Shown here piece by piece: positions 46,859 through 57,112 of a stretch of 64,000 nt of DNA. The notes beneath the pieces are model-generated. The model did not search any database. It had not been told where the DNA came from and saw only the letters and a program-made list of their open reading frames with translations. The stretch is taken from the NCBI RefSeq assembly GCF_004352825.1, contig NZ_SJRW01000002.1:310001-374000 (forward strand), given 5' to 3'. How positions within the stretch are numbered: position 1 is the first letter of the stretch; each line of letters begins with the position of its first letter. Made by a program: the position numbers and the translations under genes. This DNA is from Luteimonas arsenica (lineage in GTDB: Bacteria > Pseudomonadota > Gammaproteobacteria > Xanthomonadales > Xanthomonadaceae).

Positions 46859-47314
46859 TCACTCCTCCCCGATATCCTCGTTCCACAACCCCGGATTCGC
46901 CTCGATCCACTCCCGCATCATCGTGATGCAGCGCTCGTCATCCAGCACCACCACCTCGGTGCCGGACTCGCGCAGCCACGCCACGCCGCCGTCGAAGTTC
47001 ACCGCTTCGCCCACGACCACCGTACCGATGTTGAACTGCCGCACCAGGCCGCTGCAGTACCAGCAGGGCGCCAGCGTGGTGACCATGATGGTGTCGCGGT
47101 AGGCGCGCTGGCGGCCGGCCTTGCGGAAGGCGTCGGTCTCGCCGTGGATCGAAGGATCGCCCTCCTGCACGCGGCGGTTGTGGCCGCAGCCCAGCAGGCG
47201 GCCGTCGGCGTGGTACAGGGCGGCGCCGATGGGGATACCGCCCTCGGCCAGGCCCTGCCGGGCCTCGGCGATGGCGATGTCGAGCAGGGCGCGGTAGTCG
47301 GGGGTCGCGATCAT
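46859..47314 (-). CDS. Nucleoside/cytosine deaminase family protein
   Basis: 151 residues. The zinc site is complete: IHGETDAFRKAG (His ligand and proton-shuttling Glu) and APCWYCSGLV (two Cys). Ending IEANPGLWNEDIG resembles yeast-type cytosine deaminases, which turn cytosine into uracil; guanine deaminases are related. No signal peptide. Divergent from the secreted protease gene at 47451. Confidence 0.92.
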   Translation of the reverse strand: MIATPDYRALLDIAIAEARQGLAEGGIPIGAALYHADGRLLGCGHNRRVQEGDPSIHGETDAFRKAGRQRAYRDTIMVTTLAPCWYCSGLVRQFNIGTVVVGEAVNFDGGVAWLRESGTEVVVLDDERCITMMREWIEANPGLWNEDIGEE

Positions 47315-47450
47315 CGGGATCCATCGTCGGGAAAGGCTCCACGATACCGCCAGCCGCGCGGGCCGCGGCGGGCCAGGGTCCGGCGGCTTGTCGCGGGCTG
47401 GGGGCTGGCACAGAATCGGGCCGACGGACGCCGGTCGGGGGGACAGGGGA

Positions 47451-48914
47451 ATGCAGGGAATCAAGGCAGGCCTGGCGGCGCTCGCGCTGCTGTCGTTCAC
47501 ACCAGCAGCGAGCGCCGAGGTGGTGCAGGGCGCATTGCAGCTGCGCTGGGGCGACCCCCACGTGCCCGTGGGCATGGAGGTCCGCCGCGCACCGCGCTTC
47601 GAGGCCCAGTTGGTGCTGGACAGCGGCGAGCGCCTGCCGCTCGATCCCGCCCAGGCGCGTCGCGGCGCCGGCGACCTGCTGGCGCTCGCGAACCGCCGGG
47701 TGGCCATCGAGTTCTCGCGGGCCGGAGGCGCGCGGGGAGCGCGCTTCATCGAGGCGATCGTGCCGGCCGACCGCTTCGGCGCGCCGCAGGCGGAGCATCT
47801 GGTCGCGGGCAAGGCCGACACCACGCCGCAGGCGGTGCTGGGCGCGACCCGGTGGGTCTCCATCGCCTGCAGGTTCGCGGACGTGGAGGCGGAGCCCCGG
47901 CCGGTCTCGTTCTTCCAGGGCCAGTACGGGGAGGCGCCGGGGCAGCTCGGCCACTACTGGCGTGAAGTGTCCCATGACAGGATCAACTTGCAGGGCAGCA
48001 CGGCCGTGGGCTGGTATGCCTTGCCCCATCCGCGCTCGCACTATGTGACCACGGACGCAAGTACGGACGAAGAAAGCGTCGACCTCGGCGCGCTGTTTCG
48101 CGACTGCACGGCGGCGGCCGATCCGCACGTCGACTTCCGGCAGGTGCTCGGCGTCAACCTGATGTTCAACGGCGATCTCGACGGCTATGCCTGGGGTGGC
48201 GGCGAATGCGGCGTGCTCGATGGCGTGCGCAGCTGCTGGTCGACGACCTGGAACCCGCCATGGTCGTTCAACAACATCGCGGTGCTGGCGCACGAGATGG
48301 GCCACGGCTACGGCCTGCCCCATTCCGACAACTCAGACGGCGACGACGACACCTACGACAATCCCTGGGACGTCATGAGCAGCACCTGGCACAACGCCGC
48401 GACGAACCCGCAGTACGGCGTGCTGCCCAAGCACGTCAACATCCACCAGCGCGACCGCCTGGGCTGGGTGGCCGCCGCGCGCAAGCGCACCGTCGAAACG
48501 GGCGAGTCGCCGGTTTCGCTGCTGATCGATTACGCCAGCCTGCGTGGCTCGGGCAACGTGCAGATGCTGGTCCTGCGCACCCGGGGCGCGGCGGACCCGT
48601 ACCTGGATACCGTCTATACGGTGGAAGCCCGGCGCAGGAGCGGCGACTACGAGGCCGCCCTGGCGGGCGACGCGATCATCATCCACAGCGTTGGTGGCGA
48701 CTACTCGGCCAAGGCGAGAAGTCTGGATGCCGACGTGCCGCCCGCGGACGTCTCGAACAACGAGGGTTCGATGTTCAAGGTCGGGGAAACCTGGATATCG
48801 CCCGACGGGCGGCTCATGGTGCGTGTGGAGGCGCAGACCGCCACCGGCTTCCGGGTGGTGGCCGGCAGCCCCGTGCGCACCGGCGGCAACCAGCGGCCCG
48901 GGACGGTGCGATAA
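47451..48914 (+). CDS. Secreted metzincin-like zinc metalloprotease
   Basis: 487 residues. Signal peptide [19 protein letters not shown], cut after ASA. The zinc motif [11 protein letters not shown] (residues 281-291) fits HExxHxxGxxH, and Met309 in WDVMSS is the Met-turn expected for metzincins. After about 170 residues of propeptide-like or accessory sequence the catalytic part begins; the last 100 residues look like a beta domain. Relatives in Gram-negatives are extracellular proteases of the M6/reprolysin-like kinds. Four or more Cys in the catalytic part could form disulfides. The exact family is uncertain. Confidence 0.82.
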   Translation: MQGIKAGLAALALLSFTPAASAEVVQGALQLRWGDPHVPVGMEVRRAPRFEAQLVLDSGERLPLDPAQARRGAGDLLALANRRVAIEFSRAGGARGARFIEAIVPADRFGAPQAEHLVAGKADTTPQAVLGATRWVSIACRFADVEAEPRPVSFFQGQYGEAPGQLGHYWREVSHDRINLQGSTAVGWYALPHPRSHYVTTDASTDEESVDLGALFRDCTAAADPHVDFRQVLGVNLMFNGDLDGYAWGGGECGVLDGVRSCWSTTWNPPWSFNNIAVLAHEMGHGYGLPHSDNSDGDDDTYDNPWDVMSSTWHNAATNPQYGVLPKHVNIHQRDRLGWVAAARKRTVETGESPVSLLIDYASLRGSGNVQMLVLRTRGAADPYLDTVYTVEARRRSGDYEAALAGDAIIIHSVGGDYSAKARSLDADVPPADVSNNEGSMFKVGETWISPDGRLMVRVEAQTATGFRVVAGSPVRTGGNQRPGTVR

Positions 48915-48915
48915 T
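48910..48915 (+). promoter_or_regulatory. Probable -10 box of ubiE, leaderless
   Basis: GATAAT followed by six bases and then ATG 48922; it overlaps the last codons of the upstream gene. Confidence 0.45.
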
Positions 48916-48921
48916 CGCGGC

Positions 48922-49680
48922 ATGAGCGACCGCGACCCCCGCCCCGACACCACCCACTTCGGCTTCCGCGACGTGCCGGTGGCCGACAAGCAGAAGCTGG
49001 TCGGCGAGGTGTTCTCGTCGGTGGCCGGCAATTACGACCTGATGAACGACCTGATGTCGTTCGGCATCCATCGGGTGTGGAAGCGCTATTTCGTCGCCAC
49101 CGCCCAGGTCGGCCGCGGCGACCGCGTGCTCGACCTCGCCGGCGGTACCGGCGACATCGCCGCGCTGCTGCGCTCGCGCGTGGGCGAGACCGGTGAGCTG
49201 GTGCTGGGCGACATCAACGGCAGCATGCTGCGCGTGGGCCGTGACCGCATGGTCGACCGCGGCCACGTGCGCGGCTTCAGCTACGTCCAGTGCAATGCGC
49301 AGTCGCTGCCGTTCCCGGACGCGAGCTTCGACCTGGTCACGATCGCCTTCGGCCTGCGCAACGTCACCGACAAGGACATGGCACTGCGGGAGATGCTGCG
49401 CGTGCTGAAGGTCGGCGGCCAGGCGCGGGTGCTGGAGTTCTCCGAGGTGCCGGACTGGTTCAGGCCGCTGTACGACTTCCACTCCTTCAAGGTGCTGCCG
49501 AAGCTGGGCCAGCTGTTCGCGGGCGACGCCGACAGCTACCAGTACCTGGCCGAATCCATCCGCAAGCACCCGCCGCAGGGCGAGCTGAAGGCGATGATGG
49601 AGGCCGCGGGCTTCGCGCGCTGCCGCTACCGCAACCTCTCGGGCGGCATCGTCGCCATCCACGACGGCTACAAGGCCTGA
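48922..49680 (+). CDS. ubiE: Ubiquinone/menaquinone biosynthesis C-methyltransferase
   Basis: 252 residues. The SAM-binding motif is [12 protein letters not shown]; other UbiE signatures are [24 protein letters not shown] near the start, [12 protein letters not shown], and [15 protein letters not shown] at the end. The enzyme C-methylates demethylated quinone rings in ubiquinone synthesis. The gene appears to be alone, with a leaderless-type promoter. Confidence 0.97.
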   Translation: MSDRDPRPDTTHFGFRDVPVADKQKLVGEVFSSVAGNYDLMNDLMSFGIHRVWKRYFVATAQVGRGDRVLDLAGGTGDIAALLRSRVGETGELVLGDINGSMLRVGRDRMVDRGHVRGFSYVQCNAQSLPFPDASFDLVTIAFGLRNVTDKDMALREMLRVLKVGGQARVLEFSEVPDWFRPLYDFHSFKVLPKLGQLFAGDADSYQYLAESIRKHPPQGELKAMMEAAGFARCRYRNLSGGIVAIHDGYKA

Positions 49681-49795
49681 GGGCGTTCCACGGGCTTTCG
49701 GGGGCCGGGTCGCGCCCGGGCAAGCCCCCCGCGGCGCACCCGGTGCCGCCCTGCGGCTAGAATCGGGGGCTGTTCCAGTCACCGGACCCCCGTCC

Positions 49796-51898
49796 ATGAT
49801 CCTGAGCCGTATCCTCCGCCTGGCCGCGCTCGCGGCGCTGGTCGCCCTCGCCGTCGCCGCCTGCAAGCGCGAGCCGACGCCCACCGACGCCACCGCGCCG
49901 GCCCCCAGGCCGCAGGCCGCCGCCACCAGCGACGACTATGACGAGCACTCCTACGCCGAGCCCGACAAGGTCGCCATCGACGACCTCGCGCTGGACCTGG
50001 CCCTGGACTTCGATGCCCGCACCATCAGCGGCACCGCCACCTACACCCTGGACTGGCGCGACGACACGGCCACCGCCCTGGTGCTCGACACCCGCGACCT
50101 CACCATCGAGCGCGCGGAAGGCGAGGGCGAGGGCGGCAGCTGGCAGCCGCTGCAGTTCGAGCTGGCCGGCCGCGACGACCTGCTCGGCAGCAAGCTGACC
50201 ATCCAGGCGCCCGAGCGCAACACGCGCATCCGCGTCGCCTACCGCACCTCGCCGGCGGCCTCGGGCCTGCAGTGGCTGGAGGCCTCGATGACCGAGGGCA
50301 AGGCCACGCCCTTCATGTTCAGCCAGTCGCAGGCCATCCACGCCCGCTCCTGGGTGCCGCTGCAGGACACGCCGCGCGTGCGCTACACCTACAGCGCGCA
50401 CGTGACCTCGCCGGCGGACGTGATGGTGCTGATGAGCGCCGACAACGACCCGGCCGCGGCCCGCGACGGCGACTACAGCTTCCGCATGCCGCAGCGCATC
50501 CCGTCCTACCTGATGGCGATCGCCGCCGGCGACCTGGTGTTCAAGCCGATCTCCGCGCGCGCCGGCGTCTGGGCCGAGCCGACCATGGTCGACCGCGCCG
50601 TGGCCGAGTTCGAAGACACCGAGAAGATGATCGCGACCACCGAGTCGCTGTACGGCCCCTACCGCTGGGAGCGCTACGACCTGCTGATCCTGCCGCCGTC
50701 GTTCCCCTACGGCGGCATGGAGAACCCGCGCCTGTCCTTCATCACCCCGACGGTGATCGTGGGCGACAAGTCGCTGGTGTCGCTGATCGCGCACGAGCTG
50801 GCGCACAGCTGGTCGGGCAACCTGGTCACCAACTCCAGCGCCAAGGACGGCTGGCTCAACGAGGGCTTCACCAGCTACGTCGAGAACCGCATCGTCGAGG
50901 CGCTGTACGGCAAGGAGCGCGCCGACATGGAGTACGTGATCTCGCGCAACGGGCTGAAGGCCGAGATCGAGCGCATGAGCCCCGAGGAGCAGGCGCTGGC
51001 CGTGCGCCCGGGCGTGGTCAAGGATCCCGATGATTCGCTCAGCGCGGTGTCCTACGACAAGGGCGCGTGGTTCCTGCAGTTCCTCGAGGAGCGTTACGGC
51101 CGCGCCGAGTTCGACGCCTTCCTGCGCGGCTACTTCGACCACTTCGCGTTCCAGTCGATCCCGACCGCGCGCTTCGTCGACTACGCGCAGAAGCACCTGC
51201 TCGACCAGTACCCGGGCAAGGTCACCCGCGAGGAACTCGAGGCCTGGCTGTACGAGCCGGGCATCCCCGCCAGCGCGCCGCAGGTGCTGTCGCGCAACTT
51301 CGGCGTGGTCGACAGCGCGCGCCTGGGCTGGCTGGGCAGCGGCACGGTGCCGCCGGCGGCGATCACCGACGACTGGAGCACGCAGGAGTGGGTGCACTTC
51401 CTGGAGGGCCTGCCGCAGACCCTGTCCATCGAGCAGCTCTCGCAGCTCGACACCGCCTACGGCTTCACCGGCACGCCCAACGGCGAGATCGCCCAGCGCT
51501 GGTACCCGCTGGTCGTGCGCAGCGGCTACCTGCAGGCCTATCCGGCGATCGCCGACTTCGTGCGCGGCATCGGCCGCCGCAAGCTGATCATGCCGACCTA
51601 CCAGGCCCTGGTCGCCACCGAGGCCGGGCTGGCCTTCGCGAAGGAGCAGCTGGAAGCCGCGCGCCCCGGCTACCACCCGATCACCACCGGCTCGGTGGAG
51701 AAGCTGATCGCCGAAGCGAAGCCGGCGCCGGGCAGCGGCATGCCGGCGGTGCCCGCGGGCGTCGATCCGGCCGAGCCGAAGCCTGACGACGCGGACGCCG
51801 CCGATGCCGAAGGCGGTTCCAGCGACGCGGCGGAAGAAGCGCCGGCGATCCCGGCGGCCGACGGCGATCCCACGCGGCCGGCGCCGAACGGCACCTGA
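49796..51898 (+). CDS. M1 family zinc aminopeptidase, lipoprotein-like signal
   Basis: 700 residues. The signal ends in LAVAAC, a lipobox-like site. After the amino-terminal beta saddle comes the exopeptidase motif GGMENP (from residue 306), then HELAHSWSGN (His333, Glu334, His337) and the third zinc ligand Glu in WLNEGFTSYVE. The carboxy-terminal region matches the helical leukotriene-A4-hydrolase domain, with a final acidic Ala/Pro-rich tail. It removes amino-terminal residues from peptides in the periplasm or at a membrane. A TAGAAT hexamer near 49758 may be its -10 box. Confidence 0.94.
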   Translation: MILSRILRLAALAALVALAVAACKREPTPTDATAPAPRPQAAATSDDYDEHSYAEPDKVAIDDLALDLALDFDARTISGTATYTLDWRDDTATALVLDTRDLTIERAEGEGEGGSWQPLQFELAGRDDLLGSKLTIQAPERNTRIRVAYRTSPAASGLQWLEASMTEGKATPFMFSQSQAIHARSWVPLQDTPRVRYTYSAHVTSPADVMVLMSADNDPAAARDGDYSFRMPQRIPSYLMAIAAGDLVFKPISARAGVWAEPTMVDRAVAEFEDTEKMIATTESLYGPYRWERYDLLILPPSFPYGGMENPRLSFITPTVIVGDKSLVSLIAHELAHSWSGNLVTNSSAKDGWLNEGFTSYVENRIVEALYGKERADMEYVISRNGLKAEIERMSPEEQALAVRPGVVKDPDDSLSAVSYDKGAWFLQFLEERYGRAEFDAFLRGYFDHFAFQSIPTARFVDYAQKHLLDQYPGKVTREELEAWLYEPGIPASAPQVLSRNFGVVDSARLGWLGSGTVPPAAITDDWSTQEWVHFLEGLPQTLSIEQLSQLDTAYGFTGTPNGEIAQRWYPLVVRSGYLQAYPAIADFVRGIGRRKLIMPTYQALVATEAGLAFAKEQLEAARPGYHPITTGSVEKLIAEAKPAPGSGMPAVPAGVDPAEPKPDDADAADAEGGSSDAAEEAPAIPAADGDPTRPAPNGT

Positions 51899-51950
51899 CG
51901 CCGCTCGGCGCGGTCGCAGTACCCCCGGACCAGGCATCCATGGAGGCCAG

Positions 51951-52706
51951 ATGAGCACGCACACTTCCGCCCACGTCGCGCGTGCCGCACTGCGCGCAGC
52001 CCCGGCCCTGCTGGCGCTGGCCCTGCTGGCCGGCTGCCAGGACCCGGCCGCGCAGGCCGAGGCCCAGGCGGCCAGCCAGGCCCAGGCCAACGAGGCCGCC
52101 GCGGAGCAGGCCGCAGCCGACTTCGACGCCGCCTTCGCCGCGGAGAACTGGCCGCTGGCCGCCGCCCAGGGCGACGTCCTGCTGGCGCGCTACCCCGACA
52201 CCGCCGCCGCCGAACGCATCCGCCCCCTGCACGAGGAGGCACGCGCCAAGGGCAACGCCGTGCGCGAGGACGCGCGGCTGCAAGGGCTCTGGGCCTACCA
52301 GAGCGAGCCGGTGAAGGGCGGCAACCAGCTGTCGGCCGCGATCTATTCCCGCGAGAACGTGGACAGCGACGGCAGCGGCGCGAAGCCGGTGCGCCTGATC
52401 TTCCGCGACCACCCGTCCTGGGGCCGCAGCAGCTACCTGGTGATGCAGGCCGGCGACTTCGACTGCTACGGCGCGTGCCGGGTTGCAGTCACCGTGGACG
52501 CCGCCGCGCCCAAGCGCATGGCCGCCAACCGCCCCGACACCGACGAGGCCATCGCCATGTTCATCGACGACGAGAAGGCGCTGTGGCGGATGATCGACGG
52601 CGCGAAGCGGCTTAAGGTCGAGTACCCGGTCAAGGCTGGCGGCACCCGCACCGTCGAGTTCGAGGTCGGCGGGCTGGACCGCGACCAGCTCAAGGCCTGG
52701 AACTGA
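51951..52706 (+). CDS. Lipoprotein of unknown function
   Basis: 251 residues. The signal ends in LALLAGC, a clear lipobox. Residues 25-75 are an Ala/Gln/Glu-rich helix likely to be a coiled coil; the rest is a mixed domain with LWAYQSEPVKGGNQLSAAIY and a Cys pair (FDCYGACRV) that may form a disulfide. No known family recognised. It stands alone, 52 bp after the M1 peptidase gene. Confidence 0.78.
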   Translation: MSTHTSAHVARAALRAAPALLALALLAGCQDPAAQAEAQAASQAQANEAAAEQAAADFDAAFAAENWPLAAAQGDVLLARYPDTAAAERIRPLHEEARAKGNAVREDARLQGLWAYQSEPVKGGNQLSAAIYSRENVDSDGSGAKPVRLIFRDHPSWGRSSYLVMQAGDFDCYGACRVAVTVDAAAPKRMAANRPDTDEAIAMFIDDEKALWRMIDGAKRLKVEYPVKAGGTRTVEFEVGGLDRDQLKAWN

Positions 52707-52804
52707 AGGCGGTCCGTCGTCCTGTCCGGCGCAGGCGGGACTCCACGTTGTTGATGCCAGGGCCGGCAATCCGCTGCGCCCGGATCCGATGGGGAGTACC
52801 ACGC

Positions 52805-53284
52805 ATGTCCAGAGTCATCACTGCCGCCACGATGCTGGCGGTTGGCATCATCGCCCTTGCCGCCGCGCCGGCCGCGCATGCCGAAACCCAGGTCAATGCC
52901 ACCGGTGCCTGCAAGAGCGCGCTGCCGGTCTTTGACGGCAACATCCGCAGCCGTCCCCTGGGCGTCCGCAACGAGGGCACCAGCAATGCCTTCATCTCCT
53001 GCTCGGTGCCTTCCGAGCACGGCACGCGGCTTGCGCTCGTCGGCCTTCGCGTGCACAACGGCAATGCCGTCGCCACCAGTCTGAGCTGCACCTTCGTCAA
53101 CGGCCGATTCAACTTCGCGCCGCAGAGCGAGACGCAAACGATCGAGTTGCCGGCGAACACGTCGGACTGGATGATCTTCTACCCGGGGGCAACGGCGCCG
53201 GACGGTGGCGACCTGGCGAACTTCAGCTGCAACCTCAAGCCAGGTACCGAGCTGAGCTACATCGCCACCCAGCCAGCTTCCTGA
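52805..53284 (+). CDS. Exported protein of unknown function
   Basis: 159 residues with a typical signal peptide (MSRVITAATMLAVGIIALAA, cut after AHA). The mature part has four Cys (GACKSAL, FISCSVP, LSCTFVN, FSCNLKP), likely two disulfides, and alternates as in a beta sandwich. No family recognised. It is followed by a bidirectional hairpin. Confidence 0.75.
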   Translation: MSRVITAATMLAVGIIALAAAPAAHAETQVNATGACKSALPVFDGNIRSRPLGVRNEGTSNAFISCSVPSEHGTRLALVGLRVHNGNAVATSLSCTFVNGRFNFAPQSETQTIELPANTSDWMIFYPGATAPDGGDLANFSCNLKPGTELSYIATQPAS

Positions 53285-53308
53285 GCCTGGAAGCATCCCG
53301 TACCCGGC

Positions 53309-53352
53309 CCGACGCCCTGTCCCCGCATTCCGGTGCGGAGGCCGGGCGTCGG
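53309..53352. terminator. Nested hairpin between convergent genes
   Basis: CCGACGCCC (53309-53317) and GGGCGTCGG (53344-53352) pair perfectly around an inner CCGCA/TGCGG stem. It lies between the ends of the genes at 53284 and 53388 and could stop transcripts from both sides; there is no T tract. Confidence 0.6.
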
Positions 53353-53387
53353 CATGCGCGGGCCGGGCAGCCGCGGCAGGGTCGGCC

Positions 53388-54320
53388 CTACAGCGCGTAC
53401 CCGAACTGCTGCCGGAACTGCAGCGAGAATTCCTCGTAGTCGAAGCGCTGGTTCTGGGTGCCGGGGTGCTCGACCTTGAGCGCCCCCATCAGGTTGCCGA
53501 TGCGCCCGATGGTCTCCCAGTCGTAACCCTTCTCGATGCCGAAGATCAGGCCGGCGCGGAAGGCGTCGCCGCAGCCGGTGGGGTCGGTGATGCGGCGTTC
53601 GTGCGCCGGCGGCACGTTGTGCAGCTTGCCGTCGGCGTGGATGCAGGCGCCCTTGGGGCCGCGGGTGGCGATGTAGGCCTTCACCTTGCCGGCGATGGTC
53701 TTGTCGTCCCAGCCGGTGCGCTCCTGCAGCAGGTTGGACTCGTAATCGTTGACGGTGACGTAGTCGGCCTGCTCGATGAAGGCGCGCAGCTCCTCGCCGT
53801 TGAACAGCGGCATGGCCTGGCCGGGGTCGAAGATGAAGGGGATGCCGGCTTCGTGGAATTCCTTCGCGTTCTGCAGCATGCCCTCGTAGCCGTCGGGGCT
53901 GACGATGCCGATGGTGACGCCCGGCACGTCCTTCACGTGGTTCTCGTACGACCGCATCATCGCGCCCGGGTGGAAGGCGGTGATCTGGTTGTTGTCGTGG
54001 TCGGTGGTGATGAAGGCCTGCGGGGTGAACAGCTCGTCGATCACCTTGACCCGGTCCAGGGTGATGCCGTTCTCGTCGAACCAGTCGCGGTAAGGGCCGA
54101 AGTCGCCGCCGACGGTGGCCATCGGGATCGGGTCGCCGCCCAGGAGTTTCAGGTTGTAGGCGATGTTGCCGGCGCAGCCGCCGAACTCGCGGCGCATCCG
54201 CGGCACCAGGAACGAGACGTTCAGGATGTGCACCTTGTCCGGCAGGATGTGGTTCTTGAACTGGTCGGGGAACACCATGATGGTGTCGTAGGCCAGGGAA
54301 CCGCAGATCAGTGCAGGCAT
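53388..54320 (-). CDS. PfkB family carbohydrate/adenosine kinase
   Basis: 310 residues. The PfkB signature at the end is ITDPTGCGDAFRAGLIFG, with the catalytic Asp in GCGD; the amino-terminal GGCAGNIAYNLKLLGG binds the substrate sugar. The protein most resembles the adenosine-kinase-like branch, but the assignment within PfkB kinases is uncertain from sequence inspection. No operon partners. Confidence 0.88.
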   Translation of the reverse strand: MPALICGSLAYDTIMVFPDQFKNHILPDKVHILNVSFLVPRMRREFGGCAGNIAYNLKLLGGDPIPMATVGGDFGPYRDWFDENGITLDRVKVIDELFTPQAFITTDHDNNQITAFHPGAMMRSYENHVKDVPGVTIGIVSPDGYEGMLQNAKEFHEAGIPFIFDPGQAMPLFNGEELRAFIEQADYVTVNDYESNLLQERTGWDDKTIAGKVKAYIATRGPKGACIHADGKLHNVPPAHERRITDPTGCGDAFRAGLIFGIEKGYDWETIGRIGNLMGALKVEHPGTQNQRFDYEEFSLQFRQQFGYAL

Positions 54321-54441
54321 CGGGTAGGCGCTCCGGGGTGGGGGCCGGCCCCGGGTGGGACGGCGGTCTCGGTTTCTGGGGTGGAGCCGGCGAAGGCCGG
54401 CCGTCGCAAGCCGGGACCCTGGGGACACGGCGGTTCGATAG

Positions 54442-55638
<1,197 letters not shown>

Positions 55639-55661
55639 GCTGACAGCCCCGGCCACCCACC

Positions 55662-56630
55662 GTGTCCAACTACGCCGGCCCCTCCGCCCCCCGCTCCAGC
55701 GACGTCGCCGGCACGCTGCGGCTGCTGGCCTACCTTGCTGTTTCGGTCGCCCTCGTCGTGTTCGACCACCGCGGCGACTGGCTGGTCCAGATCCGCGGGC
55801 ATGCCAGCGTCGCCATGCAGCCGGTGTGGTGGCTGGCGGGCCTGCCCTCGCGCCTGGGCGAGGGCCTGCGCGACGACGCCGCCACGCGCTCGCGGCTGGC
55901 GGAGGAGAACCGCCACCTGCGCAACGAGTTGCTGCTCGGCGCCGCGCGCCAGGCCCGGCTGCAGGTCGAAGCCGAGGAGAACGCGCGCCTGCGCGGCCTG
56001 CTGGGCGCCGCCGAGCGCGGCGGCCTGGACGTGCAGCTGGCGCCGATCCTCGACGTCGACCTTGACCCGACCCGGCAGCGCCTGATGCTCAACGCCGGCA
56101 CCCGCAACGGCGTGCGCCGGGGCCAGGCGGTGATCGACGCCGGCGGCCTGGTGGGGCAGGTGATCGACGCCACTCCGACCACGGCCGTGGTGCTGCTGCT
56201 GACCGACCCCGACCACGCGGTGCCGGTGGCGGTGGCGCGCACCGGCGTGCGCCTGATCGCCTACGGCACCGGCCGCAGCGACCGGCTGGAACTGCGCAAC
56301 GTGCCGCTTTCGAGCGAAGTGCGTGCAGGCGACGTGCTGATCACCTCGGGCCTGGGCGGGCGCTTTCCGCCGGGCTTCCCGGTGGGCACCATCGCTGCGC
56401 TGCGCCCCGACGACAGCCGGGCCTTCCTGGTCGGCGACATCGATGCCGCGGCGCAGCTCGACCGTGGCCGCGACGTGCTGCTGCTGCGCGGCGACCCCGG
56501 GGAGGCCGCGCCGGCCGCACCGGCCGATGTGGAGCCTGGCGCCAAGGCCGCCGAGGCCGCCGAGGCCAGCGGGGGCGAAGCCGACGCCGAATCCGAGGCC
56601 GCCGCCACGCCCGACGGAGCGGTGGAATGA
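55662..56630 (+). CDS. mreC: Cell shape-determining protein MreC
   Basis: 322 residues from GTG 55662. One transmembrane helix (28-45), then a coiled coil (SRLAEENRHLRNELLLGA) and a beta-domain ending in DVLITSGLGGRFPPGFPVG, which joins MreD and PBP2 in the periplasm. The carboxy-terminal 45 residues form an Ala/Glu-rich tail not present in E. coli MreC. mreD starts within its stop codon. Confidence 0.95.
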   Translation: MSNYAGPSAPRSSDVAGTLRLLAYLAVSVALVVFDHRGDWLVQIRGHASVAMQPVWWLAGLPSRLGEGLRDDAATRSRLAEENRHLRNELLLGAARQARLQVEAEENARLRGLLGAAERGGLDVQLAPILDVDLDPTRQRLMLNAGTRNGVRRGQAVIDAGGLVGQVIDATPTTAVVLLLTDPDHAVPVAVARTGVRLIAYGTGRSDRLELRNVPLSSEVRAGDVLITSGLGGRFPPGFPVGTIAALRPDDSRAFLVGDIDAAAQLDRGRDVLLLRGDPGEAAPAAPADVEPGAKAAEAAEASGGEADAESEAAATPDGAVE

Positions 56631-57112
56631 GCGCCCGCGGCCGCTCCTGGGTGCTGCCGGTGAGCATCCTGCTGGCCCTGCTGCTGGGCCTGCTGCCGAT
56701 GCCGGCGCTGCTGCAGCCGCTGCGCCCCTACTGGCTGGCGCTGGTGCTGGCGTACTGGGTGATCGAGGACAGCGAGCGCGTCGGCCTCGGCGTCGCCTTC
56801 GCCATGGGCCTGGTTGCCGACGTGGCCTTCGGCGGCCTGCTCGGAGAGCAGGCGCTGCGGCTGGTGGTGATGACCTTCATCCTGCAGCGCTTCCGTACCC
56901 AGATGCGCTTCTTCCCGATGCCGCAGCAGGCCCTGGCCATCGGCGGCCTGCTGCTCAACGACCGGGTGATCAGCACCATCCTCCACCTCGCCCTGGGCGA
57001 GCCGGTGCTGCCGCTGGCCTACTGGTGGGCGCCGCTGGTCGGCATGCTGCTGTGGGCACCGCTGTTCGTGCTGCTCGACGCGCTGCGCATGGGCCGCGGC
57101 GCCCGGCTGTGA
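56627..57112 (+). CDS. mreD: Rod shape-determining protein MreD
   Basis: 161 residues with five hydrophobic helices, as usual for this small membrane member of the elongasome. YWLALVLAYWVIEDSERVGLG and GLLGEQALRLVVMTF are the conserved parts. It overlaps mreC by 4 bp, and its stop overlaps the ATG of the PBP2 gene. Confidence 0.95.
   Translation: MSARGRSWVLPVSILLALLLGLLPMPALLQPLRPYWLALVLAYWVIEDSERVGLGVAFAMGLVADVAFGGLLGEQALRLVVMTFILQRFRTQMRFFPMPQQALAIGGLLLNDRVISTILHLALGEPVLPLAYWWAPLVGMLLWAPLFVLLDALRMGRGARL

Noticed and set aside
49757..52090. A 777-codon open frame on the reverse strand
   Set aside because: Antisense to the M1 aminopeptidase and lipoprotein genes, whose zinc motifs and signal sequences are clear; no domain in the reverse frame.
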